A stretch of DNA of 64,000 bases from Planifilum fulgidum (GTDB taxonomy: Bacteria; Bacillota; Bacilli; Thermoactinomycetales; DSM-44946). Positions 1 to 7,729 of the stretch are shown here, piece by piece; position 1 is the first letter of the stretch, and each line of letters opens with the position of its first letter. The position numbers and the translations under genes were made by a program. Under the pieces are notes generated by a model. That model was not told the DNA's origin. It ran no database searches and saw only the letters and a list, made by a program, of their open reading frames with translations. Where the stretch lies: positions 51,983 to 115,982 of the forward strand of contig NZ_FOOK01000002.1 of NCBI RefSeq assembly GCF_900113175.1, in the 5' to 3' direction.

Positions 1-95
1 TCAATCCCTTATAGGTAACCTACAAACGGCAAAAGGGTAAGGTCGCCGAGTTGGCCCTGGGCTATGTTTCAATCCCTTATAGGTAACCTACAAAC
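1..95 (-). CRISPR. CRISPR array, leader-proximal end (cut by window edge)
   Basis: Two copies of one repeat are seen: a full 30-bp copy at 66-95 and a 27-base copy at 1-27 cut by the window edge. They are identical where both exist and flank one 38-bp spacer (28-65). Read on the minus strand the repeat begins GTTTGTAGG and ends ATTGAAAC, the usual ending of type I-B/III-type Bacillota repeats. That orientation puts the leader on the right (from 96) and makes 28-65 the newest spacer. No cas gene lies to the right, so any cas operon must be to the left. Subtype cannot be told from the repeat alone. Confidence 0.88.
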
Positions 96-219
96 CCTAA
101 AAAAGACCGCCAGATCCATCATCTGCGTATTTACACTATAACCTTCGGAAATAATTTCGTCAATTGGGAAAATGGCCGTTTCTCTACTTTCGCTTGGCTT
201 TCGGAGGATTGGAAGAAAA
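96..219 (-). promoter_or_regulatory. CRISPR leader region
   Basis: This non-coding stretch directly abuts the last full repeat and is more AT-rich than the flanking genes. By repeat orientation it should contain the array promoter and the spacer-integration site. No convincing ORF is present. The boundary at 219 is set by the hairpin that begins at 220. Assignment as leader is inference from position and orientation. Confidence 0.55.
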
Positions 220-277
220 TGAAAGTGTCGTCGACCTCCAGGGGTTTTTGCATGACCGGAGGTCGATGACACTTTCA
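220..277 (-). terminator. Long hairpin, probable comG operon terminator
   Basis: Bases 220-239 pair with 258-277 over 20 positions, with one G-U pair, around an 18-base loop. Read on the minus strand the stem is followed by TTTTCTTCC. It lies 112 bases downstream of the comGG stop. The simplest reading is a rho-independent terminator separating comG from the CRISPR leader. The stem is longer than usual for a terminator. Confidence 0.65.
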
Positions 278-389
278 CTTATTTCTCGCAGTCACTGCAC
301 CACAATTTTGTCGGCCCGACGGAGACCGTGTGTCAATCTTCCTTGAGCGACTTTGGCACGCCGATCCGCGTTGTGACGTTGTCCGCCTC

Positions 390-779
390 CTATCTCTCCC
401 AACGCTTCACTGCCAACGTTTCCGGATCCAGCGCCACCCGGATGGTTTGTTTCACACCGGGAGTGCGGCCGACGGAGCGCAGGCGGATGCCGTCGGAGGT
501 CCGCCCCTCGACGACGGTGCGCACGCGGATTCCGTCCCAGGTCATTGACATGGCCCCCGTCCATTCCGGATCTTCCCTGAGCCGTGCCTGAACCACGGCG
601 ATTCCCGCTTCCGCCGCGTACTGAGCCCGGAGCATTTCCCAATCCAGAAGTTGATGGCGCCGGTGATTGACCGCATGAAGGGCTCCCGCGGCGATCAGGA
701 GGAAAACCAACAAAGTGACCGCCAGAACGAGGGGCAGGGCCGCCCCCCGTTCATCCAACCGAGATCCCGCATGCCTCAT
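390..779 (-). CDS. comGG: ComGG-like minor pseudopilin
   Basis: A 129-aa protein with an N-terminal RG-AALPLVL processing-like site and one hydrophobic segment (about residues 14-36), then a polar C-terminal region. It lacks the Glu at mature position 5 that the other pseudopilins carry, as is common for the last pilin-like gene of such operons (GspK/PilX/ComGG type). The ATG at 779 overlaps the comGF stop (ATGA), which fixes the start. It is the seventh and last gene of the comG operon and is assigned by position as much as by sequence. Role: minor component of the competence pseudopilus that carries DNA through the wall. Confidence 0.72.
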   Translation of the reverse strand: MRHAGSRLDERGAALPLVLAVTLLVFLLIAAGALHAVNHRRHQLLDWEMLRAQYAAEAGIAVVQARLREDPEWTGAMSMTWDGIRVRTVVEGRTSDGIRLRSVGRTPGVKQTIRVALDPETLAVKRWER

Positions 780-1240
780 CGGTTGTTCACCCGGCCCCGG
801 ACGTAGGTTTTGACGCTGAGGTCGGCGTACCAGTTTTGCAGCCCGAGGTCCAGCCAAACCCCGTCCTTGTCCGGATAAAAGCCCGCATAATACACTTCCT
901 GAAGCAGGACGGTGGTTCCGGAAAACCGGGTTTCCCCCGGTTTTCGCACGCTGCGGATCACCCGCCGGCGATCCTGTTTGTAACGGATGGTCTCCCCTGT
1001 CGGCAAATCGAACAGGAGCTCCCCTTCCGGAGAAAGCCGAAATCGGGATCCCCGGCGAAGTTCATCCCGCACATCGGAAACAAAGGCGCTCGCTTCCTCC
1101 TGCAACTGTATCCGGCCCATCCCCTCTTTCATCCCCGCCTCCACCGCGTGGCCCAGTGAGAACACGACCGGAATGAGCAGGACCACCAGGCTGAGGGCGA
1201 CGGCCAACTCCACGTAGGTGAAACCCCGTTCTCCCGTCAC
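776..1240 (-). CDS. comGF: ComGF-like competence pseudopilin
   Basis: About 154 aa, starting at the GTG of a GTGA overlap with the comGE stop. The N-terminus has a type IV prepilin motif, GERG|FTYVELAVAL, with Glu at +5, followed by a hydrophobic helix. The rest is a soluble domain with a DVRDELRRG stretch typical of ComGF-like minor pilins. Translation is coupled on both sides: GTGA with comGE and ATGA with comGG. The product is expected to be cleaved by the ComC peptidase and assembled in the membrane/wall pseudopilus. Confidence 0.78.
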   Translation of the reverse strand: MTGERGFTYVELAVALSLVVLLIPVVFSLGHAVEAGMKEGMGRIQLQEEASAFVSDVRDELRRGSRFRLSPEGELLFDLPTGETIRYKQDRRRVIRSVRKPGETRFSGTTVLLQEVYYAGFYPDKDGVWLDLGLQNWYADLSVKTYVRGRVNNR

Positions 1241-1605
1241 GGGACAAATTGAAGTCCCCTTAACCGCAGCTTCCTGTCGATTCCTTGCGCATCCTTCCAT
1301 GCCACCATCACATCCGTGCGCATCAATCGCCCCCGAACCTCCTTTTTCCATTCAATCCGGTAAAGGGTTCCCTTCGCGGCTTCGCCCCGGCGCTTCTCCG
1401 TCCCGCGGGCTGGATGGAGATCGGTTTCCCGCTGGAGGCGTTCCATCTTCTCCTGCAGCAGGAGTTGCGCCTCGAACCGTTGGCTCGCCAGATGCTGGGC
1501 TCCCCGCCATTCCAGAAAAACGGGAATGGCCGCCGCCATCACGCCGAGGACCATCAGGGCGGTCACAATTTCAGCCAGAGTAAAGCCCCTCTCATCCCGC
1601 CGCAT
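1237..1605 (-). CDS. comGE: ComGE-like competence pseudopilin
   Basis: A 122-aa protein with prepilin motif DERG|FTLAEIVTAL and a single N-terminal hydrophobic helix. The ATG at 1605 overlaps the comGD TGA by one base (TGATG). Longer upstream readings would overlap comGD coding sequence and lack a better ribosome-binding site. It sits at the fifth place of the comG gene order, which supports ComGE over other pseudopilins; sequence alone only shows a type IV pilin-like protein. Confidence 0.75.
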   Translation of the reverse strand: MRRDERGFTLAEIVTALMVLGVMAAAIPVFLEWRGAQHLASQRFEAQLLLQEKMERLQRETDLHPARGTEKRRGEAAKGTLYRIEWKKEVRGRLMRTDVMVAWKDAQGIDRKLRLRGLQFVP

Positions 1606-2060
1606 CAGGGGTCCACCTCCACTCGGGGGCGGCCGGAGGCGACCTGAATCACGACGCGTCCCACCGTTTTCCCCTCCCGCTCCAGCCACAGGGTGCCTCC
1701 CCGCACCTGGCCCGATGGGCGAAAAAGGATTTTTCCCGAAGGATAATTGCTCGACAGGCGGTAACGGGGCCGCAGGGATGCACGGCGGAATGTTTTCCCT
1801 TCCCGCACCAGCCGGTATCCGTCCCCGGAGGGATCGATGCGGAGCTCCGTCACCGTCTCCCGGCTTTCCGCCTCCCGCTGAGCCAACCGGAGGTCGGAAG
1901 CCAAGGCGTCCAAGGTGAGTTTTCGCTCCAGCCGCTCTCCGATCTGAAAAAAGGCGGGGACGGCCAAAGCGGCCAGCAGCCCGAGGAGGGTCAAGGTCAG
2001 GACCAGTTCCACCAGGGTCCAGCCGCCTTCATTTCTGATCCTTCGCTCATCCATCCCCAT
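1605..2060 (-). CDS. comGD: ComGD-like competence pseudopilin (GspH/FimT-like)
   Basis: 151 aa. Prepilin motif NEGG|WTLVELVLTL with Glu+5, then a hydrophobic helix and a GspH/FimT-like C-terminal domain containing the LASDLRLAQREA helix seen in that family. Overlaps the 3' end of comGC by 14 bases and comGE by one base, so expression is coupled. Expected to be a minor pseudopilin of the DNA-uptake machine at the cytoplasmic membrane. Confidence 0.83.
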   Translation of the reverse strand: MGMDERRIRNEGGWTLVELVLTLTLLGLLAALAVPAFFQIGERLERKLTLDALASDLRLAQREAESRETVTELRIDPSGDGYRLVREGKTFRRASLRPRYRLSSNYPSGKILFRPSGQVRGGTLWLEREGKTVGRVVIQVASGRPRVEVDP

Positions 2061-2388
2061 GGACGGTGCAATTCACCCTCTTCTCTTCGGAGGCGTCCGG
2101 CCGAATCCGGTACGTTCCCTTTGCGGGACAGGCGGGTTCGGTCCGCAAAAACCCCCTTTGCCTCAGTTCCGCCACGCCCCTGGGATACCTGCCCACTTCC
2201 AGGAAGAAATTGTCCGCCTGGGCGCCGATCAGCCGGCGATTGGCCGCACAGGCCTTTTCCTGCGCCGTTTCTCCCGCCGCTTTCAGATTGGGCAAAGCGA
2301 TCGCCACGATCACCCCGATGATGAACAAGACCACGAGCATCTCGATCAGCGTGAGCCCCCGCTGATCGCGGAGCACGCCTTTGTCCAC
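2047..2388 (-). CDS. comGC: ComGC major competence pseudopilin
   Basis: 113 aa, close to the family length. The motif DQRG|LTLIEMLVVLFIIGVI (Glu+5) is almost textbook ComGC, followed by the long hydrophobic helix that packs the pilus core. Three cysteines remain (about residues 48, 87 and 107); ComGC is known to form an intramolecular disulfide. It is the third gene of the operon, after the ATPase and the polytopic platform protein, and would be the main subunit of the transformation pseudopilus. Confidence 0.92.
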   Translation of the reverse strand: MDKGVLRDQRGLTLIEMLVVLFIIGVIVAIALPNLKAAGETAQEKACAANRRLIGAQADNFFLEVGRYPRGVAELRQRGFLRTEPACPAKGTYRIRPDASEEKRVNCTVHGDG

Positions 2389-2412
2389 CTCTTTATCCTC
2401 CTTTCCTTCCTC

Positions 2413-3453
2413 TCATATAGCCCTGGTCAGCTGCAACATCGGCAGAAAAAGGGCGATGACGGTGACGGCGATCAGCACGCCGATGAGAAAGATCAGCAAA
2501 GGCTCCAGACTGTGGGTAAGCTTTCGGGATCGTTCCCGGATCACGTTTTCCATCGCCCGGGCAAGGGTGAGCAGGGATTGGTCCAAACGTCCCGTCTCCT
2601 CGCCGAGGGCGACCCATTGGGGCACCGCCGGCAGAAACAATTGCCCGCCTTCAACGGCCAGAGAGCGGTTGAAGGATTCCCCTGCCAAAAGCCGCGTCCG
2701 GATCCGATCGATCCCCTCCGCCAACGAGGGCCAGGGCGTGAGGGACCGCATCGTTTCCAGGGCAGTGAGAAGGGGAATCCCCGCAGAAAGCATGGCCCCC
2801 AGCTGAACCGACAAATAGTGCGTGAAACGATACAAAAAATAATGGCGCACCCCCGGAATCCGATACAGCCAACGCGTCCACCTCCACCGCTTCCGGGGCG
2901 GCAGCCGGCGAACGAGGAGAGCCGTCGCCCCGATCACCGCCGCGAGACAAAGCATCGCCATGAATCCGCTGCGGAGCAATCCGTAAAATCCGAGAAGCAG
3001 CCGGGTGAACAGGGGAAGCTCCATCCCCATCGACGCGTACAATTCGGCAAACCGGGGAATCACGGCGGTCACCAGGAACAAAAAGGCCAGGATCACGAGG
3101 ATCATCACCACGGCCGGGTACAGGAGGGCCTGTCCCAGATCCCGCAGAAACTCCCCTTTCTCCCGGTAATAGCTCTCGCCCTGGCGCAGGCCAAACGCAT
3201 ACTCCCCGTGCTCCTCCGCCGCCCGGATGAACGATACATACAGGGCAGGAAATCCTTCCGCCCGAAGGGATTCCGACAGACTGGCCCCCGCCTCCAGGGA
3301 TTGACAGATCCGCTCCGCCTCCGCCGGGCTGAGAATCCCTTGTTGACCCAGCAGGCGCAGGCTGGGGGTCAGCGGAAATCCGCTGTCGAGCAGAATCGCC
3401 AATTGCTGGCTGAAAAGAACCAACCGTTCATGGGACCAACGCCTCCTAAACAA
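2413..3453 (-). CDS. comGB: ComGB, type II secretion/pilus inner-membrane platform protein
   Basis: 346 aa with two repeated T2SSF (GspF) domains at about residues 10-130 and 215-335. Each is followed by hydrophobic segments, including one near 120-140 and one at the C-terminus. Family members anchor the traffic ATPase and assemble the pseudopilus. The start overlaps the comGA stop by 8 bases, giving translational coupling. Gene order ATPase, platform, major pilin matches the Bacillus comG operon. Confidence 0.93.
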   Translation of the reverse strand: MFRRRWSHERLVLFSQQLAILLDSGFPLTPSLRLLGQQGILSPAEAERICQSLEAGASLSESLRAEGFPALYVSFIRAAEEHGEYAFGLRQGESYYREKGEFLRDLGQALLYPAVVMILVILAFLFLVTAVIPRFAELYASMGMELPLFTRLLLGFYGLLRSGFMAMLCLAAVIGATALLVRRLPPRKRWRWTRWLYRIPGVRHYFLYRFTHYLSVQLGAMLSAGIPLLTALETMRSLTPWPSLAEGIDRIRTRLLAGESFNRSLAVEGGQLFLPAVPQWVALGEETGRLDQSLLTLARAMENVIRERSRKLTHSLEPLLIFLIGVLIAVTVIALFLPMLQLTRAI

Positions 3454-4528
3454 TCCCCTCCACCACCCGGAAGCCCTCCTCCTTCGTCGTCAGCCCCCGG
3501 CGCACCTTCTCCATCACCGCCTCCCCCAAGGACCGATACCCCTTTTCCCGAAAAGCCTTCCGCAATCGGGACAAGGGAGCCCGTTCGACGATGAGGCGCT
3601 GGAGTTCCTGATCGATTTCCAACACCTCAAACACGCCGATCCGGCCGAAATAACCCGTCTCCTGGCACTCCCCGCAGCCGGCCCCCCGGCATCGGGAACA
3701 CAGGAGGCGCACCAACCGCTGTGCGATCACACCGTTCAAAGCGGAGGCGACCCGGTAGGGCGCGATTCCCATATCCAGCAGCCTCGTGACCGCGCTGGCG
3801 CCGTCCCCCGTGTGCAGGGTGGAAAAGACCCGATGGCCGGTCAACGCGGCGCGAACGGCGATGTCCGCCGTCTCCTGATCCCGGACCTCCCCGACCATGA
3901 TCAGATCGGGATCCTGTCGCAACACCGCCCGAAGGCCCTGGGCAAAGGTGAGGCCGGCTTTCGGGTTGATCTGAACCTGGGTGATGCCGCTGATCTGCAG
4001 TTCCACCGGATCCTCCAGGGTGACGATGCTCACCTCGGGCCGGTTCAATTCCTGCAGAATCGCGTAAAGGGTGGTGGTTTTCCCCGAACCGGTGGGGCCG
4101 GTGACGATGACAAGCCCATAGGGACGGAAAATGAGCGAAAGGAGCCGGTCCAAATCCTCCGGATCCAGCCCCAGCTCCGACAGGGTGAGAAATTCCGGCC
4201 GATGGCGGAGCAGCCGCAAGACCACCTTTTCTCCGTGCAGGGTGGGCATGGTGGAAATCCTCACATCCACCCGCTCTCCCCGGCTGGTGATGCTCATCGC
4301 CCCGTCCTGGGGAAGGCGCTTCTCCCCGATGTCCAGATGACCCATCACCTTGATGCGGGAGATGACCGGATTCATCTCCGAACGGGACAGGACTTGGGTG
4401 GTCACCAATTGCCCGTCGATCCGCTGACGAATGCGGAGTCCCTCCGGCTGGGGCTCCAGATGAATGTCGCTGGCCCGGTTTTGGATGGCCCGATCCAGCA
4501 TTTCGGATACGTACAGCGCTACATCCAT
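3446..4528 (-). CDS. comGA: ComGA traffic ATPase (GspE/PilB family)
   Basis: 360 aa, the short Bacillus form without the extended GspE N-terminus. Visible motifs are Walker A GPTGSGKT (144-151), the Asp box around VTLEDPVE (169-176), Walker B DLIMVGEVRD (208-217) and the HTGDGASA His box (about 239). A four-cysteine zinc motif lies at about 277-288. It powers assembly and retraction of the competence pseudopilus at the inner face of the membrane. First gene of the seven-gene operon; the region just upstream (4529-4620) is AT-rich and presumably holds its promoter. Confidence 0.95.
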   Translation of the reverse strand: MDVALYVSEMLDRAIQNRASDIHLEPQPEGLRIRQRIDGQLVTTQVLSRSEMNPVISRIKVMGHLDIGEKRLPQDGAMSITSRGERVDVRISTMPTLHGEKVVLRLLRHRPEFLTLSELGLDPEDLDRLLSLIFRPYGLVIVTGPTGSGKTTTLYAILQELNRPEVSIVTLEDPVELQISGITQVQINPKAGLTFAQGLRAVLRQDPDLIMVGEVRDQETADIAVRAALTGHRVFSTLHTGDGASAVTRLLDMGIAPYRVASALNGVIAQRLVRLLCSRCRGAGCGECQETGYFGRIGVFEVLEIDQELQRLIVERAPLSRLRKAFREKGYRSLGEAVMEKVRRGLTTKEEGFRVVEGIV

Positions 4529-4699
4529 CGATCACCACCTCAAAAATTGGATCTGATTGATTTGAATTCCATTTATTCGACGCTTCCTAACATTCTCCTC
4601 CAAGATTTTTGAAATTTCGACCTTCATCCGGTATTTACTCCGTTTGATCGAAACAAGTGCATACTAAAAACCGATATGATCCATAATAAAATTGCCCGA

Positions 4700-4774
4700 T
4701 GGGGAGTAGCCAAGAGGTAAGGCAACGGACTTTGACTCCGTGATGCGCAGGTTCGAATCCTGCCTCCCCAGCCA
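4700..4774 (+). tRNA. tRNA-Gln (anticodon TTG)
   Basis: A full cloverleaf can be drawn. The acceptor is TGGGGAG/CTCCCCA, the anticodon loop contains TTTGA with TTG as anticodon, the T-arm carries GTTCGAATC, and the 3' CCA is encoded at 4772-4774. The sequence closely follows the Bacillus tRNA-Gln pattern (TAGCCAAG in the D-arm). Confidence 0.95.
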
Positions 4775-4884
4775 AAAACCCGGAAACATCCGGGCAAGTC
4801 CGACAAATTGCAAAGTCCGGAATCGGGGAGGGGATTTTTCGCGTCTTGAGCGATAAAAATCCCCTTCCCTTCGTCGCCGCGGGT

Positions 4885-4905
4885 CCCGGAATGTCCGGGT
4901 TTTTC
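4885..4905 (+). terminator. Rho-independent terminator
   Basis: CCCGGA and TCCGGG pair around a three-base loop and are followed by TTTTTC. It lies downstream of tRNA-Gln. A longer stem also exists just upstream (about 4828-4865, GGGGATTTTT with AAAAATCCCC), so the tRNA transcript may have two stop structures. Confidence 0.6.
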
Positions 4906-4980
4906 TGTTTACATATATTTTCACTGGACGCAATCCCTGTAAGCCCTTAATATAAAAAAAGCATCAGCGTTGAAGCACAG

Positions 4981-5826
4981 GTGGTGAAATCCGTGGCGAT
5001 TCTTTGGATTGTTGTCGCAGCTTTGGCCTGCCTGTTGGCCATCGCCCGCTTCAACACCTATAAGCCGAATGTCAAGCGGGTGGAACTGAAGGTGGCGCAT
5101 TCCCTGAACGGAAAGCGTCTGAACATTCTTCACCTCACCGATCTGCACATGGAAAAGTGCTCCATCCAGCCCCAGGCGCTTTTGCGCCTCGTGCAGGGAG
5201 AACGAATCGACCTGATCGCCCTGACCGGGGATTATCTCGATACAAAGGAAATGACCGGACGGTTTCTTCAATATCTCGACGCTTTGGCATCCCTGAAGCC
5301 CCGTTACGGAATGTATGCCGTCTTTGGCAATCATGATTACGTCATCGCAGACCATCTTCCCTATCTGAAGCGGGAAATGGAAAAGCGGCACTGCGTCGTC
5401 CTGCAGAACGAACATCGAACCGTCTCCCTGGAGGAAGGGACCGATCTTCACATCATCGGCATCGACGATTACTTCACCGGCCGCAGCGATGTGGACCGCG
5501 CGTTTCGGGGAGTGAACGGCAAAGGCATCCGCCTCGTCCTGACCCATGATCCCAACATCGTCCTGGAAATGAAATCCGTCTCCTTTGATTACTTGCTGTC
5601 CGGACACCTTCACGGCGGTCAAATCCACTGGCCCAAACCGTACCATCTGAAGCGGATGGGAAAGCTGCCGCACCTGAAAATCATCCGCGGCCTTCATTAT
5701 CACCGGAACCGGGCCTTCTACATCAGCGAGGGGCTCGGACAGACCGGCCTCAATCTGCGGCTGCGCTCCCGTCCGGAAATCACATTCCACACTCTGTGCG
5801 AATCAATGGAAAAGTCGACCGTTTAA
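4981..5826 (+). CDS. Membrane-anchored metallophosphoesterase (YkoQ/YkuE-like)
   Basis: 281 aa with one N-terminal membrane anchor (about residues 4-24), then a calcineurin-like phosphoesterase domain. The metal ligands are all visible: D54 and H56 in TDLHM, D84 in GDY, GNHD at 116-119, THD at 188-190 and GHLHGGQ at 208-214. Family members cleave phosphoesters, and some are involved in lipid or envelope metabolism. The GTG start at 4981 is the best available. It converges on a glycosyltransferase gene and shares a terminator with it. The neighbourhood resembles the B. subtilis ykoN-ykoP-ykoQ set (recalled, not searched). Confidence 0.85.
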   Translation: MVKSVAILWIVVAALACLLAIARFNTYKPNVKRVELKVAHSLNGKRLNILHLTDLHMEKCSIQPQALLRLVQGERIDLIALTGDYLDTKEMTGRFLQYLDALASLKPRYGMYAVFGNHDYVIADHLPYLKREMEKRHCVVLQNEHRTVSLEEGTDLHIIGIDDYFTGRSDVDRAFRGVNGKGIRLVLTHDPNIVLEMKSVSFDYLLSGHLHGGQIHWPKPYHLKRMGKLPHLKIIRGLHYHRNRAFYISEGLGQTGLNLRLRSRPEITFHTLCESMEKSTV

Positions 5827-5841
5827 ACCGGTCGACTTTTT
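5812..5841. terminator. Bidirectional terminator
   Basis: AAGTCGACCG (5812-5821) pairs with CGGTCGACTT (5829-5838), with A-rich sequence before and T-rich sequence after. It stops both the phosphoesterase transcript (+) and the glycosyltransferase transcript (-). The stop codons of both genes fall inside the loop. Confidence 0.85.
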
Positions 5842-6965
5842 GTCAGCAGATGTTCCTGAATCACTCTCGCCCCGGCCAGGGAAGAGTCCGGCCTTCCCAA
5901 CTCCCGGGCCCGCCTGCTCATCTCCCTCAGCCTCTCCCGGTTTTCCATCAACGCGCGGATCTGCCTCGCCATCTCCGCCGGCTCATCCTGGCGAAGAGCG
6001 ACCCGTTTACGCATTAAAAAACGGCTGTTCCTCTCCTCCTGGCCGGGAATCGGGCGGCAGATGAAAATGGGCAACCCGCAGGCCAACGCCTCGGATGAAG
6101 TAAGCCCCCCCGGCTTGGTGACGATGATGTCAGCCGCATGCATGAAGTGGACCATGCTCTCGACAAAGCCGTGCAGGTGGATACTCGAGTCGCCCCCGAA
6201 CTGCTGCCGAAGGCGCTCATACAAGGAACGGTTCTTTCCGGTCACCACCACCAATTGGTGTGCGGGCAACATCCGGCGAAAGTGAACCATGCACTCCTCG
6301 ATCGGTCCGAGGCCGATTCCCCCGCCCATGAGCAGGATCGTGAAGCGATCGGGTTCGAGCCCCAGCATTCTCCGCAAAACGGATTTGGGCGGCTGCGGCT
6401 TCGAAAATTCCGGGTCGATCGGGATGCCGGTTCGGTGGATCGCCTCATCCGGAACGCCGAACCGCCGCCGCAGCTTCTTGGCCACATCCTCGTGGGCAAC
6501 GAGGAAGAAATCCACTTCCGGATGAACCCAAAATCCGTTGACGTCGAAATCGGTGATCGCCGCTCCCAGCCGAAAGCGGTCGCCCATGCGCTCCTTGATC
6601 ACGCCCAGGGCGCTCAGACAAAAGGCGTGGGTGCACACCACCACGTCCGGCTGCATCTCCTCCAACGATTCCTGGAGGCGCCTCGACAACAACTTTCCCA
6701 AAGACGTTCGGAAGCGGTCGCTGATCTCCCCTTCCCGACTGTAGGCGGCCCCCCAAAGGGCAGGTGCGTATTGGAGCGTGTTCAGATAGACCGCCCGGGT
6801 CAACTGTTCCAACTGCCTGCTCACAAGGTGCATTCCGCACCAGATCTCCGCCCTGAGCTCCGGTTCCACCCGGGACAACCCCTGACTCAGAGACCTTGCG
6901 GCCTGAAAATGTCCGTTGCCTCCGATGGTTTCCGTCAAGATGAGCACTTTTCTCATTTTCATCAC
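5823..6965 (-). CDS. MGDG-synthase-like glycosyltransferase (YkoN/UgtP-like)
   Basis: 380 aa. An N-terminal MGDG-synthase-like half has the GGNGHFQAA motif (about residues 15-23). A GT28-type C-terminal half has the LLMGGGIGLG loop and the nucleotide-sugar site TKPGGLTSSEALACGLP, ending in IPGQEERNS. Enzymes of this family transfer glucose or galactose to diacylglycerol at the membrane, or build the peptidoglycan lipid II glycan; the MGDG-type N-domain favours a lipid acceptor. Substrate cannot be read from sequence. Upstream lies a YkoP-like gene in the same direction. Confidence 0.83.
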   Translation of the reverse strand: MMKMRKVLILTETIGGNGHFQAARSLSQGLSRVEPELRAEIWCGMHLVSRQLEQLTRAVYLNTLQYAPALWGAAYSREGEISDRFRTSLGKLLSRRLQESLEEMQPDVVVCTHAFCLSALGVIKERMGDRFRLGAAITDFDVNGFWVHPEVDFFLVAHEDVAKKLRRRFGVPDEAIHRTGIPIDPEFSKPQPPKSVLRRMLGLEPDRFTILLMGGGIGLGPIEECMVHFRRMLPAHQLVVVTGKNRSLYERLRQQFGGDSSIHLHGFVESMVHFMHAADIIVTKPGGLTSSEALACGLPIFICRPIPGQEERNSRFLMRKRVALRQDEPAEMARQIRALMENRERLREMSRRARELGRPDSSLAGARVIQEHLLTKSRPV

Positions 6966-7056
6966 CGGCCGGTTTGTGGGATTTCTGCAACGTTAGCGTG
7001 TCCGGTTTCCCACCGCACCATCCGGCGCGCGGGACGTCCCTTGGCATGCCGCCTTT

Positions 7057-7632
7057 TTACCGGGGCGTGAGATATTGCTCAAAAAATTTCTCTTTAGAAA
7101 TATATACCCGTTTTGGAACCAGATGATGTCCGACTTCCTTGAGCCTCCGCCAACCATCCGGGTGACAATTGGCCAAAATCAGTTTGAAAAGCCAGGACTT
7201 GTACCGCAGGTAAAAGGGGCCGCAGACCATGTCGCTGACATCGAAGCCCAATCGGCGGGCTCCCCGGTGCAGGAAAGTGGTTCCCAGGAGGACCTGAATC
7301 TCCTCCGAACGGGGGTGGTTCGCCACATACCGGGCCAGGGCGGGGAGTGACTCCCGAATGCTGTTCACCGTAAACAGCGCCAGCGGGATTCCCTCCAGGG
7401 ATTGCTCCCGGATCATCTGGGCAAGCAGGCAATTGTGCAAGTGAAGTTTCACGTACCAATCGCCCTTTTTCAGGGATACGCCGTCGGAGGTGACCAGGGG
7501 TTCCCCCCTGTAACGCTTGACAACCACGCGAAAGAGATTGCGGTTTTCCTTGTCCACATATTTGAGCCGCGTCAGGCGGTAATAAATCCGGTCCCAGAGG
7601 CGCCATGCGGTGAGCAATCCGCCTCCGCTCAT
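7057..7632 (-). CDS. YkoP-like conserved protein
   Basis: 191 aa, basic, no signal peptide and no clear transmembrane helix. Conserved-looking blocks are LYYRLTRLKYVDKENRN-like near the start, a KLHLHN segment (about 60-66) and DMVCGPFYLRYKSWL (about 135-149). I recognise a resemblance to B. subtilis YkoP, whose gene also neighbours a glycosyltransferase and a phosphoesterase, but the biochemical role is unknown. It is 91 bases upstream of the glycosyltransferase and likely co-transcribed. Confidence 0.6.
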   Translation of the reverse strand: MSGGGLLTAWRLWDRIYYRLTRLKYVDKENRNLFRVVVKRYRGEPLVTSDGVSLKKGDWYVKLHLHNCLLAQMIREQSLEGIPLALFTVNSIRESLPALARYVANHPRSEEIQVLLGTTFLHRGARRLGFDVSDMVCGPFYLRYKSWLFKLILANCHPDGWRRLKEVGHHLVPKRVYISKEKFFEQYLTPR

Positions 7633-7729
7633 GAAAGGGGTTCACCTCCCTCCGGCGATGATCGCCTCTAAACTCAGTATGAAGGATTCCCACCGCCTTC
7701 GTTTCGGATTCCGGAGGCGCCTTCCCCTT

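Noticed and set aside
2059-3594. Plus-strand ORF of 511 codons opposite comGB/comGC
   Set aside because: Antisense shadow of the competence operon.
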